From an uncultured Prevotellaceae bacterium (GTDB lineage: Bacteria > Bacteroidota > Bacteroidia > Bacteroidales > Bacteroidaceae), in NCBI GenBank assembly GCA_900316445.1, contig ONCZ01000011.1, forward strand, positions 1-64,000: a stretch of 64,000 nucleotides of DNA. Reading direction: 5' to 3'. The position numbers were made by a program, and so were the translations under genes. Every line of letters begins with the position of its first letter. Position 1 is the stretch's first letter. Under the pieces are notes generated by a model, which ran no database searches, had not been told where the DNA came from, and saw only the letters and a program-made list of their open reading frames with translations. This document shows, one piece after another, positions 23,426 through 31,975 of the stretch.

Positions 23426-25459
23426 TTACCACAATTGGAGGCGTTCTGATTCAGGAATGAACATCTTATCGCCCTCTTTCACACCAAAAGCCTCATACCA
23501 GGCATTGATATGCGGAAGGGCTCCGTTGACACGCCAACGACCCAGCGAATGGGGGTCGCTCTTCGTACGATTACGGATCTCCTCTTCGGTGATATTACCA
23601 GCCCAGACACCAGCATAAGCATGGAAGAAACGCTGGTCGGCCGTCAGACCGTCCTTCTCTCCCAAAGGCTGACGCTTCGTTGCATTCTTATAAGCGGCAT
23701 AAGACACCTGCAGACCACCGTGATCCGCGAGATTCTCACCCAAGGTCAGACGACCATTGGCCTTGAGGTCAGGCAGCACGTCGATGGCAGAGAAGAAATC
23801 AGCATACTTATCCGTACGCTCTGTAAAGTTCTTTCCATCAGCTTCCTTCCACCAGTCGTGCATATTTCCGTCCTTGTCAAAGCGACGGCCCTGATCGTCG
23901 AAACCGTGTGTCATCTCATGGCCGATCACCACACCGATGGCACCATAGTTAAAGGCATCGTCGGCAGACATATCGAAGAACGGATACTGTAGGATACCAG
24001 CGGGAAAGCAGATTTCGTTAGTGGTGGGGTTATAATATGCATTGACGGTCTGCGGGGTCATATGCCAATCATCGCGATCAACGGGTTTTCCGACGGTATG
24101 ATCGAGGTGCCAGGCATTCCAGAACTTATAGCACTCCTCCATATTTTCGTAATAAGATTTGGCAGGATCAATCTGAAGCTTAGAGAGGTCTGTCCACTTG
24201 TCGGGATAACCCACCTTGACATAGAAGGAATTCAGCTTCAGCAGGGCGTTGACCTTCGTAGAGTCATCCATCCAGTCCTGGGCGGCGATACGCTCGCCGA
24301 GGGCAATCTGGAGGTTCTTGATCAGCGTGATCATACGCTGTTTGGCGGCCTCCGGGAAATATTTCTCTGAATAGATCTTACCCAGCGCCTCACCCATCAC
24401 ACGCTCCACCTGACCGGTACTGCGCTTCCAGAGCGGATGGTTCTCCTTACGACCAGAACGGACACGGCCGTTGAAGTCGAAGCTCTCTGCGACAGTAGCA
24501 TCGCTCAAATAGTTAGCTGCACCTGAGATAATGCCCCACTCCATCACATCGCGGTATTCTGCGGGTTTGATACCAGCAACCAATGCATTGGCTCCCTCTA
24601 AGAAAGCAGGCTGTCCGACTACCATCTCCTGCAGGTATTTCGTATCGACGCCCTGGGCGTTCATCACCTTCACCAGCGGGAGGTTGGGATACTTGGCCTC
24701 AAACTCCTGCAAGGTCATCTTGTTGTAGTTGGCCTCTGGGTCACGGAGTTCTGTGCGCGACTTCGACACCTTGGCCAGAGCCGTCTCCACCTTCATGATG
24801 TTCTGCATCTTCTTCGTGGCAGCACCTTTGCTGAAGCCAAAGAGCTGGAACATCTTGACGACATGCTTCTTGAAGGCCTCACGGATGTCGGCCGTTGCCT
24901 TATCGTTGTCGAGGTAATACTCTTTCTGCCCCATCGAGAGACCACCCTGATAGACGTTCAGGATGTTCTGCGTGGCGTTCTTCTCGTCAGCACCAAAGCC
25001 ACAGAAGAAGAACTCCTCCTCTCCATAAGGAGCCTGCTCCAGCTGGATGGCCAGCAACTGGTCGTTGGTCTTGGCAGCCTCCAGGCGCTTGATGAGCGGC
25101 ATGAGGGGAGCTACACCCTCCTGATTCCTGCGGACAGAGTCCATCGCAAGCTTATAGAGGTCGCTGAGCTTCTGCTCCAGAGTGCCTTTCTCATAGCTGT
25201 TCTCAAGGAGTTCCTTCAGAATGCCGTTCACCCGCTTGTCGTTGTCTTCCTGCAAACGGTCGAAGCTGCCATAGCGGGAATAGGCTGCCGGCAGGGGATT
25301 CTTCTTCATCCATCCGCCACAAGCGTATTCATAGAAGTCATCACCAGGACGAACAGTCTTGTTGAAGTCCGTCACATCCAGTCCGGAGCGCAGTCCGTCC
25401 TGAGCCATTGTCATCAAGGAAATTGATGCCATAGCTAACATTGTTACAATTCTTTTCAT
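23426..25459 (-). CDS. pepO: M13 family metallopeptidase (neprilysin/PepO-like)
   Basis: The 677-residue secreted zinc peptidase has a signal peptide (MKRIVTMLAMASISLMTMAQ) and the catalytic HEMTH within GVVIGHEMTHGFDDQG. The downstream Glu is in GENLADHGG, and the C-terminal CxxW-like end is replaced by RLQLW. Domain layout and length match M13 endopeptidases that trim peptides in the periplasm. It is the last gene of a three-gene operon and follows the ABC-F gene by a single base. Confidence 0.95.
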   Translation of the reverse strand: MKRIVTMLAMASISLMTMAQDGLRSGLDVTDFNKTVRPGDDFYEYACGGWMKKNPLPAAYSRYGSFDRLQEDNDKRVNGILKELLENSYEKGTLEQKLSDLYKLAMDSVRRNQEGVAPLMPLIKRLEAAKTNDQLLAIQLEQAPYGEEEFFFCGFGADEKNATQNILNVYQGGLSMGQKEYYLDNDKATADIREAFKKHVVKMFQLFGFSKGAATKKMQNIMKVETALAKVSKSRTELRDPEANYNKMTLQEFEAKYPNLPLVKVMNAQGVDTKYLQEMVVGQPAFLEGANALVAGIKPAEYRDVMEWGIISGAANYLSDATVAESFDFNGRVRSGRKENHPLWKRSTGQVERVMGEALGKIYSEKYFPEAAKQRMITLIKNLQIALGERIAAQDWMDDSTKVNALLKLNSFYVKVGYPDKWTDLSKLQIDPAKSYYENMEECYKFWNAWHLDHTVGKPVDRDDWHMTPQTVNAYYNPTTNEICFPAGILQYPFFDMSADDAFNYGAIGVVIGHEMTHGFDDQGRRFDKDGNMHDWWKEADGKNFTERTDKYADFFSAIDVLPDLKANGRLTLGENLADHGGLQVSYAAYKNATKRQPLGEKDGLTADQRFFHAYAGVWAGNITEEEIRNRTKSDPHSLGRWRVNGALPHINAWYEAFGVKEGDKMFIPESERLQLW

Positions 25460-25460
25460 A

Positions 25461-27467
25461 TCATTCAGTTAAGAGTTTCTCTAATTCCTCACTCAGTTTC
25501 TCCCAGCGTTCCACCTCTTCGTCGAGGCTCCGCTTGGTCGAGGTGTATTCTGTCACCAGCGTCATATCCGAGGCGTTCTCAGGCACCATCAGCAGTTCGT
25601 CGAGTTCCTTCAGGCGCTGCTCCATCTTCTCAATCTTCGCTTCCGACTCCTTCACGGCCTTCTCACCGCGCTTGATACGCTTCTGTTGCTCCTTATGCTC
25701 GGCATAACTGAGGGCTTTGCTTATGGTTTCCTGATGGGGAGCCTGCCGATCACCGGATGTTCCCATCGTGGGAACATCTTGTTCCCTTACTGGGAATGAG
25801 TTGTTCCCAGCGTGGGAACTATTTGTTTCCTTTCTTTCCCTTCCCAGTTCGCTGAGTTCTTCGATTTTCTTTGAACGGAGAAAGTCGTATATACCACCGA
25901 GATGCTCCCTCACTCTGCCTCCTCCAAACTCATAGACCTTCGTGACGAGGCCGTCGAGGAACTCACGGTCGTGACTGACGATGATCGCTGTACCGTCGAA
26001 GGCCTTGATGGCCTCCTTCAGCACATCCTTCGAAGGCATATCGAGATGGTTCGTCGGCTCGTCGAGAATCAGCAGGTTCACAGGTTCCAAGAGCAGGCGG
26101 ATCATCGCCAGACGGCTACGTTCGCCACCGCTGAGTACCTTGACTTTCTTATCTGACTCCTCGCCGCCAAACATAAATGCACCAAGGATATCGTTGATTC
26201 TCAGGCGGATATCGCCCTTCGCCACATTGTCGATGGTCTGGAAGACGGTCAGGCTCTCGTCGAGCAACTGCGCCTGATTCTGGGCAAAATAGCCAATCTG
26301 AATGTTATAGCCGATCTTTAACTCGCCAGTAAAGGGAATCTCGCCCATAATACATTTCACAAGGGTTGACTTCCCTTCGCCGTTCTTGCCTACGAAGGCC
26401 ACCTTCTCGCCACGCTTGATGGTGAGCGTCACGTGGTCGAAGACGGTATGCGAGCCATAGTCCTTGCGCACCTCGTCGCAGATGACGGGATAGTCGCCAG
26501 AGCGCAGACAGGGAGGGAATTTCAGGTGCATCGCAGAGTTGTCGACCTCGTCGATCTCAATGGGGACGATCTTCTCCAACTGCTTGATCTTCTGCTGCAC
26601 CTGCACGGCCTTGGTGGCCTGATAGCGGAAACGCTCGATAAACGCCTTCATGTCGGCCATCTCCTTCTGCTGGTTCTCGTAGGCTCTGATCTGCTGCTCG
26701 CGACGCTCCTTGCGGAGAACGACGTATTCATTGTATTTCACCTTATAGTCGATCACCCTGCCACAGGAAATTTCCAGCGTGCGGTTCGACACGTTATTTA
26801 TAAATGCACGGTCGTGACTCACCAGGACGACGGCACTCGCCGACTGTGCCAGGAACTGCTCCAGCCACTGGATACTCTCGATGTCGAGGTGGTTTGTAGG
26901 CTCGTCGAGTAGTAACACGTCAGGTTTCTGCAAGAGAATCTTAGCCAGTTCGATACGCATACGCCAACCTCCAGAGAACTCAGAGGTAGGCCGCTCAAAG
27001 TCTGAACGCAGGAAACCCAGTCCGATGAGCGTCCTTTCGAGTTCTGCCTCGCGGCTTTCGGCACCCATCATCAGATAGCGTTCGTGCTCTGTGGTATATT
27101 TCTCTATCAGGGCGAGATAGCTCTCACTCTCATAGTCCGTCCGCTCTGCCAGTTCATTGTTCATCCTGTCGAGCCGTTCCTTCATTTTCGTGATGTCGGC
27201 AAAGGCTTTCTGAGCCTCCTCGCGGACAGTCGTATCGTCCTGAAGGATCATCACCTGAGGCAAGTAACCGATGCGGCAGTCGTTGGGAATGCTCACCGTA
27301 CCTGCCGTCGGCTTCTGCTGTCCGCAGAGGATCTTCAGCATCGTCGACTTGCCGGCACCGTTCTTTCCCACAAGAGCAATGCGGTCGCGATCGTTGATGA
27401 CGAAACTTGCATCAGCGAACAACGGCTTTACACCAAACTCTACTTTCAGTCCTTCTACAGAAACCAT
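25461..27467 (-). CDS. ABC-F family ATPase
   Basis: The 668-residue protein has two ABC modules (P-loops GKNGAGKST and GKNGEGKST; signatures EFSGGWRMR and LSGGERSR; Walker B LLLDEPTNHLD twice), the ABC-F linker between them and a C-terminal coiled coil (about 590-668). There are no membrane helices. ABC-F proteins act on ribosomes; this one is of the Uup/YdiF-like housekeeping type. Residues 550-570, between the second ABC module and the coiled coil, are encoded by three tandem GTTCCC...GGGAAC palindromes. Confidence 0.94.
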   Translation of the reverse strand: MVSVEGLKVEFGVKPLFADASFVINDRDRIALVGKNGAGKSTMLKILCGQQKPTAGTVSIPNDCRIGYLPQVMILQDDTTVREEAQKAFADITKMKERLDRMNNELAERTDYESESYLALIEKYTTEHERYLMMGAESREAELERTLIGLGFLRSDFERPTSEFSGGWRMRIELAKILLQKPDVLLLDEPTNHLDIESIQWLEQFLAQSASAVVLVSHDRAFINNVSNRTLEISCGRVIDYKVKYNEYVVLRKERREQQIRAYENQQKEMADMKAFIERFRYQATKAVQVQQKIKQLEKIVPIEIDEVDNSAMHLKFPPCLRSGDYPVICDEVRKDYGSHTVFDHVTLTIKRGEKVAFVGKNGEGKSTLVKCIMGEIPFTGELKIGYNIQIGYFAQNQAQLLDESLTVFQTIDNVAKGDIRLRINDILGAFMFGGEESDKKVKVLSGGERSRLAMIRLLLEPVNLLILDEPTNHLDMPSKDVLKEAIKAFDGTAIIVSHDREFLDGLVTKVYEFGGGRVREHLGGIYDFLRSKKIEELSELGRERKETNSSHAGNNSFPVREQDVPTMGTSGDRQAPHQETISKALSYAEHKEQQKRIKRGEKAVKESEAKIEKMEQRLKELDELLMVPENASDMTLVTEYTSTKRSLDEEVERWEKLSEELEKLLTE
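25759..25819. repeat. Three tandem GTTCCC-GGGAAC palindromes inside the ABC-F gene
   Basis: GTTCCCATCGTGGGAAC (25759-25775), a shorter GTTCCCTTACTGGGAA (25781-25796) and GTTCCCAGCGTGGGAAC (25803-25819). The first and third differ by one base. They are read in frame. Confidence 0.85.
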
Positions 27468-27482
27468 CGGATTGACGATTTA

Positions 27483-28109
27483 TTATTCACGCTTATCGAC
27501 GAACTTATAATCTTTGTACTTCTCCCTGGGGAAACGGAGCATCTCGTCCGTGATGCCGCCAGAATGGAAGTTGGAGATCTTGATGGTCGTCCAGATGATG
27601 GCCACCTTGATCCTCAGGCTGATGGGATTGTACGTCTTCCGCTCCACCAAGGCGTGTATCTCCTTGATACCTTTCGCACCCTTCTTGGCTTTCAACGTCA
27701 ACATCAGTCCCTGCTCGTGCTCGGCTACGCTGTAGGTGAAGTTTTCCGGCTCGAACTTGAACTTCTCGGAATACTTGTCCGACTTGTTGTTCTTCGCACT
27801 ATGAATCTCCACCTCTTTCTTCCTTTTCTTTTTCTTGATGGTATAGACCGTCGTGCCGTCGTTCCAAGAATCCATCTTCTCGTCAACGAACTTGCTCTTC
27901 TTGTCCTTATACCATATCGTTCCGTTGGTCTTATAGATGCCGATGATATTCACATCGTAATGCAGCGTGGCACCCTGTTCACCAAACACCTTCTGATAGG
28001 CCGTGTTGAAGATACGACGGGCCTGACGGGCATTCGGTGTCTCCTCTGTCTGAGCGGCGCAGAGCAGGGGAATCATCAGCATCAAAAGTAATACAATTCT
28101 TATTTTCAT
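27483..28109 (-). CDS. LolA-like secreted protein
   Basis: About 208 residues with a signal peptide (MKIRIVLLLMLMIPLLCAAQ). The body resembles Bacteroidota LolA-like proteins: an N-terminal helix (ARRIFNTAYQKVFG), then alternating beta strands including NGTIWYKDKKSKF and HALVERKTYNPISLRI. LolA carries lipoproteins across the periplasm; whether this protein does so is not shown. The ATG at 28109 is preferred to a GTG at 28121. It is first in the operon with ABC-F and pepO. Confidence 0.75.
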   Translation of the reverse strand: MKIRIVLLLMLMIPLLCAAQTEETPNARQARRIFNTAYQKVFGEQGATLHYDVNIIGIYKTNGTIWYKDKKSKFVDEKMDSWNDGTTVYTIKKKKRKKEVEIHSAKNNKSDKYSEKFKFEPENFTYSVAEHEQGLMLTLKAKKGAKGIKEIHALVERKTYNPISLRIKVAIIWTTIKISNFHSGGITDEMLRFPREKYKDYKFVDKRE

Positions 28110-28131
28110 CCTTTTTTTCACTTTCGGGGTG

Positions 28132-28139
28132 CAAAATTA
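28132..28139 (-). promoter_or_regulatory. -7 box of the LolA-like/ABC-F/pepO operon
   Basis: TAATTTTG on the minus strand, 22 bases before the ATG, back to back with the tex promoter at 28162. Confidence 0.7.
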
Positions 28140-28161
28140 CACATTTCTCGCGGATTATTAC

Positions 28162-28169
28162 TATTTTTG
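28162..28169 (+). promoter_or_regulatory. -7 box of tex
   Basis: TATTTTTG, 31 bases before the tex ATG at 28201; it excludes the longer frame from 28129. Confidence 0.7.
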
Positions 28170-28200
28170 CACACAAATTAACGATTTTACTTGCCTAAGT

Positions 28201-30384
28201 ATGGAAAAGAACATCTTTGCTAAGCTCATAGCCAACGCTTTACAGCTTCAGGAGAAGGCCGTTGCCAACACGTTGTCGCTTCTGGAAGAAGGCTGCACCA
28301 TCCCCTTCATCTCACGTTACAGAAAAGAGCGGACAGGAGGTCTCGACGAGGTGCAGATAGCCGCCATCAGCGACCGTTTCGACAAACTCAAGGAGATTGA
28401 AAAGCGTAAGGAGACGGTCATCAAGACCATCACCGACCTCGAAAAGATGACGCCAGAGTTGCAACAGCGCATCGACGCCTGCTGGGATGCAACGGAACTG
28501 GAAGACATCTATCTGCCGTACAGACCTAAGCGAAGGACAAGAGCCCAGGTTGCCAGAGAACAAGGACTGGAGCCTCTGGCCAAGATTCTCCTGCTTCAAA
28601 GAGAACGGGATCCTGAGCGTGCTGCCGCCCAGCAATTATCCACTCTCCATTCCCAATTATCCATTGACGAGGCCATCAAGGGAGCGCAGGACATCATCGC
28701 CGAGACCGTCAGCGAAGATGAGCGCAGCCGCCAGCAACTCCGAAACGCCTTCTCCCGTCAGGCTTTCATCATCTCAAAGGTTGTCAAAGCCAAAGCCGAT
28801 ACTGACGAGGCTGCGAAATACAGCGATTACTTCGACTGGGAGGAACCTCTGAAACGCTGTTCGTCCCATCGCCTGCTGGCTATGCGGCGGGGTGAGGCCG
28901 AAGGTATCCTCCGTATCAGCATCACACCAGACGACGAAGAAGCCATCGAACGCCTGAAATGCCATTATGTCTATGGCAACACGCCTTGTGGCAAACTGGT
29001 GGCAGAAGCCATCGACGATGGTTATAAACGTCTGCTCAAACCTGCTATCGAGACAGAATTTGCCGCCCTCAGTAAGGAGAAAGCCGACGAAGAGGCCATC
29101 CGCGTCTTTGCAGAGAATCTCCGTCAGTTGTTGTTGGGTGCGCCTCTCGGCCAGAAAAGGGTGATGGGCGTCGATCCCGGCTTCCGCACAGGTTGTAAAG
29201 TGGTGTGCCTCGATGCCCAGGGCAATCTGCTCCACCACGAAGCCATCTTCCCCCACCCTCCTGTAAACAAACGGATGGAGGCAGCGATGAGTATCTTGAA
29301 GATGATCCAGAAATATCAGATTGAAGCTATCTCAATCGGCAACGGCACCGCCAGCCGTGAGACCAACGACTTCATCAAAGACGTCCTCGCCGGCCGTTAC
29401 GACATCGATACAAAACTCAAATCTCAAAGTTCTAACCTCCAACCTCAAATCTTCGTCGTTTCCGAAAACGGTGCCTCCGTTTACTCCGCCTCAAAGATTG
29501 CCCGTGAGGAATTCCCTGACGAGGATGTGACCGTTCGTGGTGCCGTCTCCATAGGCCGTCGGCTGATGGATCCCCTCGCCGAACTCGTCAAGATCGATCC
29601 CAAGAGCATCGGTGTCGGACAGTATCAGCACGATGTAGACCAGACAAAGCTCAAGCACTCGCTGGATCAGACCGTCGAGAGTTGTGTGAACAGCGTGGGC
29701 GTCAACCTCAATACGGCTTCGCAGCATCTGCTGATGTATGTCAGTGGTCTCGGTCCTACCCTCGCCAAGAACATCGTGGACTATCGCCGTGAGAACGGTG
29801 CCTTCACTTCTCGTGCCCAATTGAAGAAGGTGCCTCGTCTGGGACCTTCTGCTTTCCAACAATGTGCAGGCTTCCTTCGTATCCCTGGTGCCAAGAACCC
29901 GCTCGACAACTCTGCCGTCCATCCGGAGAGCTATACCATCGTAGAGCAGATGGCAAAGGATCAGGGCTGTACTGTAGCAGACCTTATTAATAATAAGGAG
30001 AAACGAGAGGCCATCAATATCAAACAATATGTGACGACTGATGTCGGTATCCCTACCCTTACTGATATCATGAAGGAATTGGAGAAGCCTGGTCGTGACC
30101 CTCGGGAACAGTTAGAAGAATTTGAGTTCGACAAGAATGTCACCTCCATCGACGACCTCAAAGAGGGAATGATACTGCCTGGTATCGTCACCAACATCAC
30201 TAACTTCGGAGCTTTTGTCGATATCGGCGTTCATCAGGACGGACTGGTGCATATCTCCCAGATGGCGAATCGTCGTATCGCCCACCCGCTCGATGTGGTG
30301 AAACTCCATCAGCACATACAAGTTAGGGTGATAGAAGTAGACCATCGCCGAAACAGAATCTCTCTATCAATGAAGGGAATATAA
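28201..30384 (+). CDS. tex: Tex-family RNA-binding transcription accessory protein
   Basis: The roughly 727-residue protein has the Tex layout: N-terminal helix-rich region (FISRYRKERTGGLDEVQ), a YqgF/RNaseH-like fold (MGVDPGFRTGCKV), helix-hairpin-helix motifs (GLGPTLAKNIVDYRRENG) and a C-terminal S1 domain (GMILPGIVTNITNFGAFVDIGVHQDGLVHISQMA). Tex binds nucleic acid and affects transcription. Residues 143-156 (QQLSTLHSQLSID) and 403-417 (KSQSSNLQPQIF) come from ATTATCCA/CTCAAAT-type repeats inserted in frame. It starts at MEKNIFAKLI. Confidence 0.95.
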   Translation: MEKNIFAKLIANALQLQEKAVANTLSLLEEGCTIPFISRYRKERTGGLDEVQIAAISDRFDKLKEIEKRKETVIKTITDLEKMTPELQQRIDACWDATELEDIYLPYRPKRRTRAQVAREQGLEPLAKILLLQRERDPERAAAQQLSTLHSQLSIDEAIKGAQDIIAETVSEDERSRQQLRNAFSRQAFIISKVVKAKADTDEAAKYSDYFDWEEPLKRCSSHRLLAMRRGEAEGILRISITPDDEEAIERLKCHYVYGNTPCGKLVAEAIDDGYKRLLKPAIETEFAALSKEKADEEAIRVFAENLRQLLLGAPLGQKRVMGVDPGFRTGCKVVCLDAQGNLLHHEAIFPHPPVNKRMEAAMSILKMIQKYQIEAISIGNGTASRETNDFIKDVLAGRYDIDTKLKSQSSNLQPQIFVVSENGASVYSASKIAREEFPDEDVTVRGAVSIGRRLMDPLAELVKIDPKSIGVGQYQHDVDQTKLKHSLDQTVESCVNSVGVNLNTASQHLLMYVSGLGPTLAKNIVDYRRENGAFTSRAQLKKVPRLGPSAFQQCAGFLRIPGAKNPLDNSAVHPESYTIVEQMAKDQGCTVADLINNKEKREAINIKQYVTTDVGIPTLTDIMKELEKPGRDPREQLEEFEFDKNVTSIDDLKEGMILPGIVTNITNFGAFVDIGVHQDGLVHISQMANRRIAHPLDVVKLHQHIQVRVIEVDHRRNRISLSMKGI

Positions 30385-30385
30385 G

Positions 30386-30417
30386 AAAAAACCTTCCCTG
30401 CGTGGGGAAGGTTTTCT
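30386..30417. terminator. Bidirectional terminator between tex and the oxidoreductase gamma subunit gene
   Basis: The stem AACCTTCCC/GGGGAAGGTT around CTGCGTG has T tracts on both sides (TTTTCTTT on plus, TTTTTTCTTAT on minus), serving both converging genes. Confidence 0.85.
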
Positions 30418-30960
30418 TTATACTTGCTGGATAATCTTGGCTCCTTCTTTGAGGGCCTCCATATTCAAGGGGATGAGGTCGTGATGGCGCTCAGGCAAAG
30501 TCTTCTTGAGTGCTTTCTCCACACCCTTGTCGTGCACCACAGGAGCAACCTTCAACAGACCACCCAAGACGATCATATTGAACACCTTGCCGTTCTTCAT
30601 CTCGGCAGCCTTGTCCATTGCGTTGATCTCATAGATGGTAATATCCTTACGAGTAGGCTTATTGATGATGCCAAAACCATCATAGATAAGGATACCACCG
30701 GGCTTGATCTTCGGCTCGAACTTCTCCAATGAAGGCTGGTTCAGTACCACAGCAATGTCATACTTGCTCAGGATGGGCGAAGAGATGCGCTCGTCGCTGA
30801 CGATGACCGTCACGTTGGCAGTACCACCACGCTGTTCAGGACCGTATGCAGGCATCCAGGTGACTTCCTTATCCTCCATCAGTCCACTATAGGCCAGAAT
30901 CTTACCCATCGAGAGCACGCCCTGACCTCCGAAACCTGAAATAATTATCTCTTTCTTCAT
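30418..30960 (-). CDS. 2-oxoacid:ferredoxin oxidoreductase, gamma subunit
   Basis: The 180-residue protein begins MKKEIIISGFGGQGVLSMGKIL and includes WMPAYGPEQRGGTANVTV, the typical gamma-domain signature of ketoacid:ferredoxin oxidoreductases. It works with the TPP-binding beta subunit and the fused ferredoxin-alpha subunit encoded upstream to oxidise a 2-oxoacid to acyl-CoA and reduced ferredoxin. The substrate (2-oxoglutarate, branched-chain oxoacids or pyruvate) cannot be fixed from sequence. Confidence 0.9.
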   Translation of the reverse strand: MKKEIIISGFGGQGVLSMGKILAYSGLMEDKEVTWMPAYGPEQRGGTANVTVIVSDERISSPILSKYDIAVVLNQPSLEKFEPKIKPGGILIYDGFGIINKPTRKDITIYEINAMDKAAEMKNGKVFNMIVLGGLLKVAPVVHDKGVEKALKKTLPERHHDLIPLNMEALKEGAKIIQQV

Positions 30961-30970
30961 ACAAATTAAC

Positions 30971-31093
30971 TTTTTAAGACAGAGTATCTTTTTTAAAGAC
31001 AGAGTAACATATTAACATATTTTTCATCTTGTTATTCTGTTATTATGTCTTTATTTGTTATTCTGTTACTATGTCTTTATCATTACTATGTCT
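30971..31093. repeat. Repeat-filled gap between gamma and beta subunit genes
   Basis: TTTTTAAGACAGAGTA occurs twice (30971-31006). A 26-bp unit follows in tandem at 31029-31054 and 31055-31080 with one difference, plus a partial third copy running into the beta-subunit stop. No gene. Confidence 0.8.
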
Positions 31094-31859
31094 AAACTGT
31101 TGTATCCTTGAGGTCTCCTTTGGGATAGAAGGGGAACATGTTCTCCTTCATCCATTCGTTAGCCTTGGCGGGTGAAAGTTTCCAACCGCTGTTACAGGTA
31201 GAGACGAACTCCACGAGACTTGAGCCCTTGCCTGCCATCGAAGCCTCGAAAGCCTTACGGAGGGCCTTCTTCGCCTTGTTGATGGAAGCCACACTCTCCA
31301 CACTCTGACGAGTGACGTAGCAGGTTCCCTCCAATCCAGCTGCGATATCAGCCATCTTCAGGGGATAGCCATGCAACTGGGGATCACGGCCATAAGGACA
31401 AGTAGAAGTCTTCTGACCAATCAGCGTCGTAGGAGCCATCTGGCCACCCGTCATACCATAGATGGCATTGTTGACGAAGATAATCACGATGTTCTCACCA
31501 CGGTTCAGGGCGTGAATGGTCTCACAGGTTCCGATACAGGCGAGGTCACCGTCACCCTGATAGGTAAACACCAGACGGTCAGGCCAGCAGCGCTTGATAC
31601 CCGTAGCCAGTGCGGGAGCACGACCGTGGGCAGCCTCCTGCCAGTCGATATCTATATAATTGTACGCGAAGACGGCACAGCCTACAGGGCTCACACCTAC
31701 GGCTTTGTCTTCCATACCCATTTCCTCGATGACCTCGGCAATGAGCTTATGCACCACACCATGACTACAGCCTGGACAATAGTGCATATTGTTGTCGTTC
31801 ATCAGCGTCGGCTTCTTGCAGACGATGTTTTCCGGTTGAACTATTTGATTCCTATCCAT
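31092..31859 (-). CDS. 2-oxoacid:ferredoxin oxidoreductase, beta subunit (TPP-binding)
   Basis: The 255-residue protein has HYCPGCSHGVVHKLIAE and the thiamine diphosphate motif GDGDLACIGTCETIHALNRGENIVIIFVNN, with NAIYGMTGGQMAPTT, as in KorB/VorB-partner beta subunits. It is the catalytic subunit of the complex encoded at 30418-33223. The 113 bases before it hold a heptad stretch (31885-31975). Confidence 0.92.
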   Translation of the reverse strand: MDRNQIVQPENIVCKKPTLMNDNNMHYCPGCSHGVVHKLIAEVIEEMGMEDKAVGVSPVGCAVFAYNYIDIDWQEAAHGRAPALATGIKRCWPDRLVFTYQGDGDLACIGTCETIHALNRGENIVIIFVNNAIYGMTGGQMAPTTLIGQKTSTCPYGRDPQLHGYPLKMADIAAGLEGTCYVTRQSVESVASINKAKKALRKAFEASMAGKGSSLVEFVSTCNSGWKLSPAKANEWMKENMFPFYPKGDLKDTTV

Positions 31860-31920
31860 ATCTTCTTCTCTTTTGTTTATTGTTGAGAGTTTATTGTTTA
31901 TAGTTGATTACCCTCCAAGC

Positions 31921-31975
31921 CATTCTGCCTATAGAACACATCATCTATAAACTATAAACATTAAACTATAAACTA
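31921..31975. repeat. TTTATAG heptad array downstream of the alpha subunit gene
   Basis: On the minus strand TAGTTTATAGTTTAATG is followed by TTTATAGTTTATAGATGATG. The first TAG is the stop codon of the fused ferredoxin-alpha gene. The same array follows the PIG-L gene at 55845. Confidence 0.8.
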
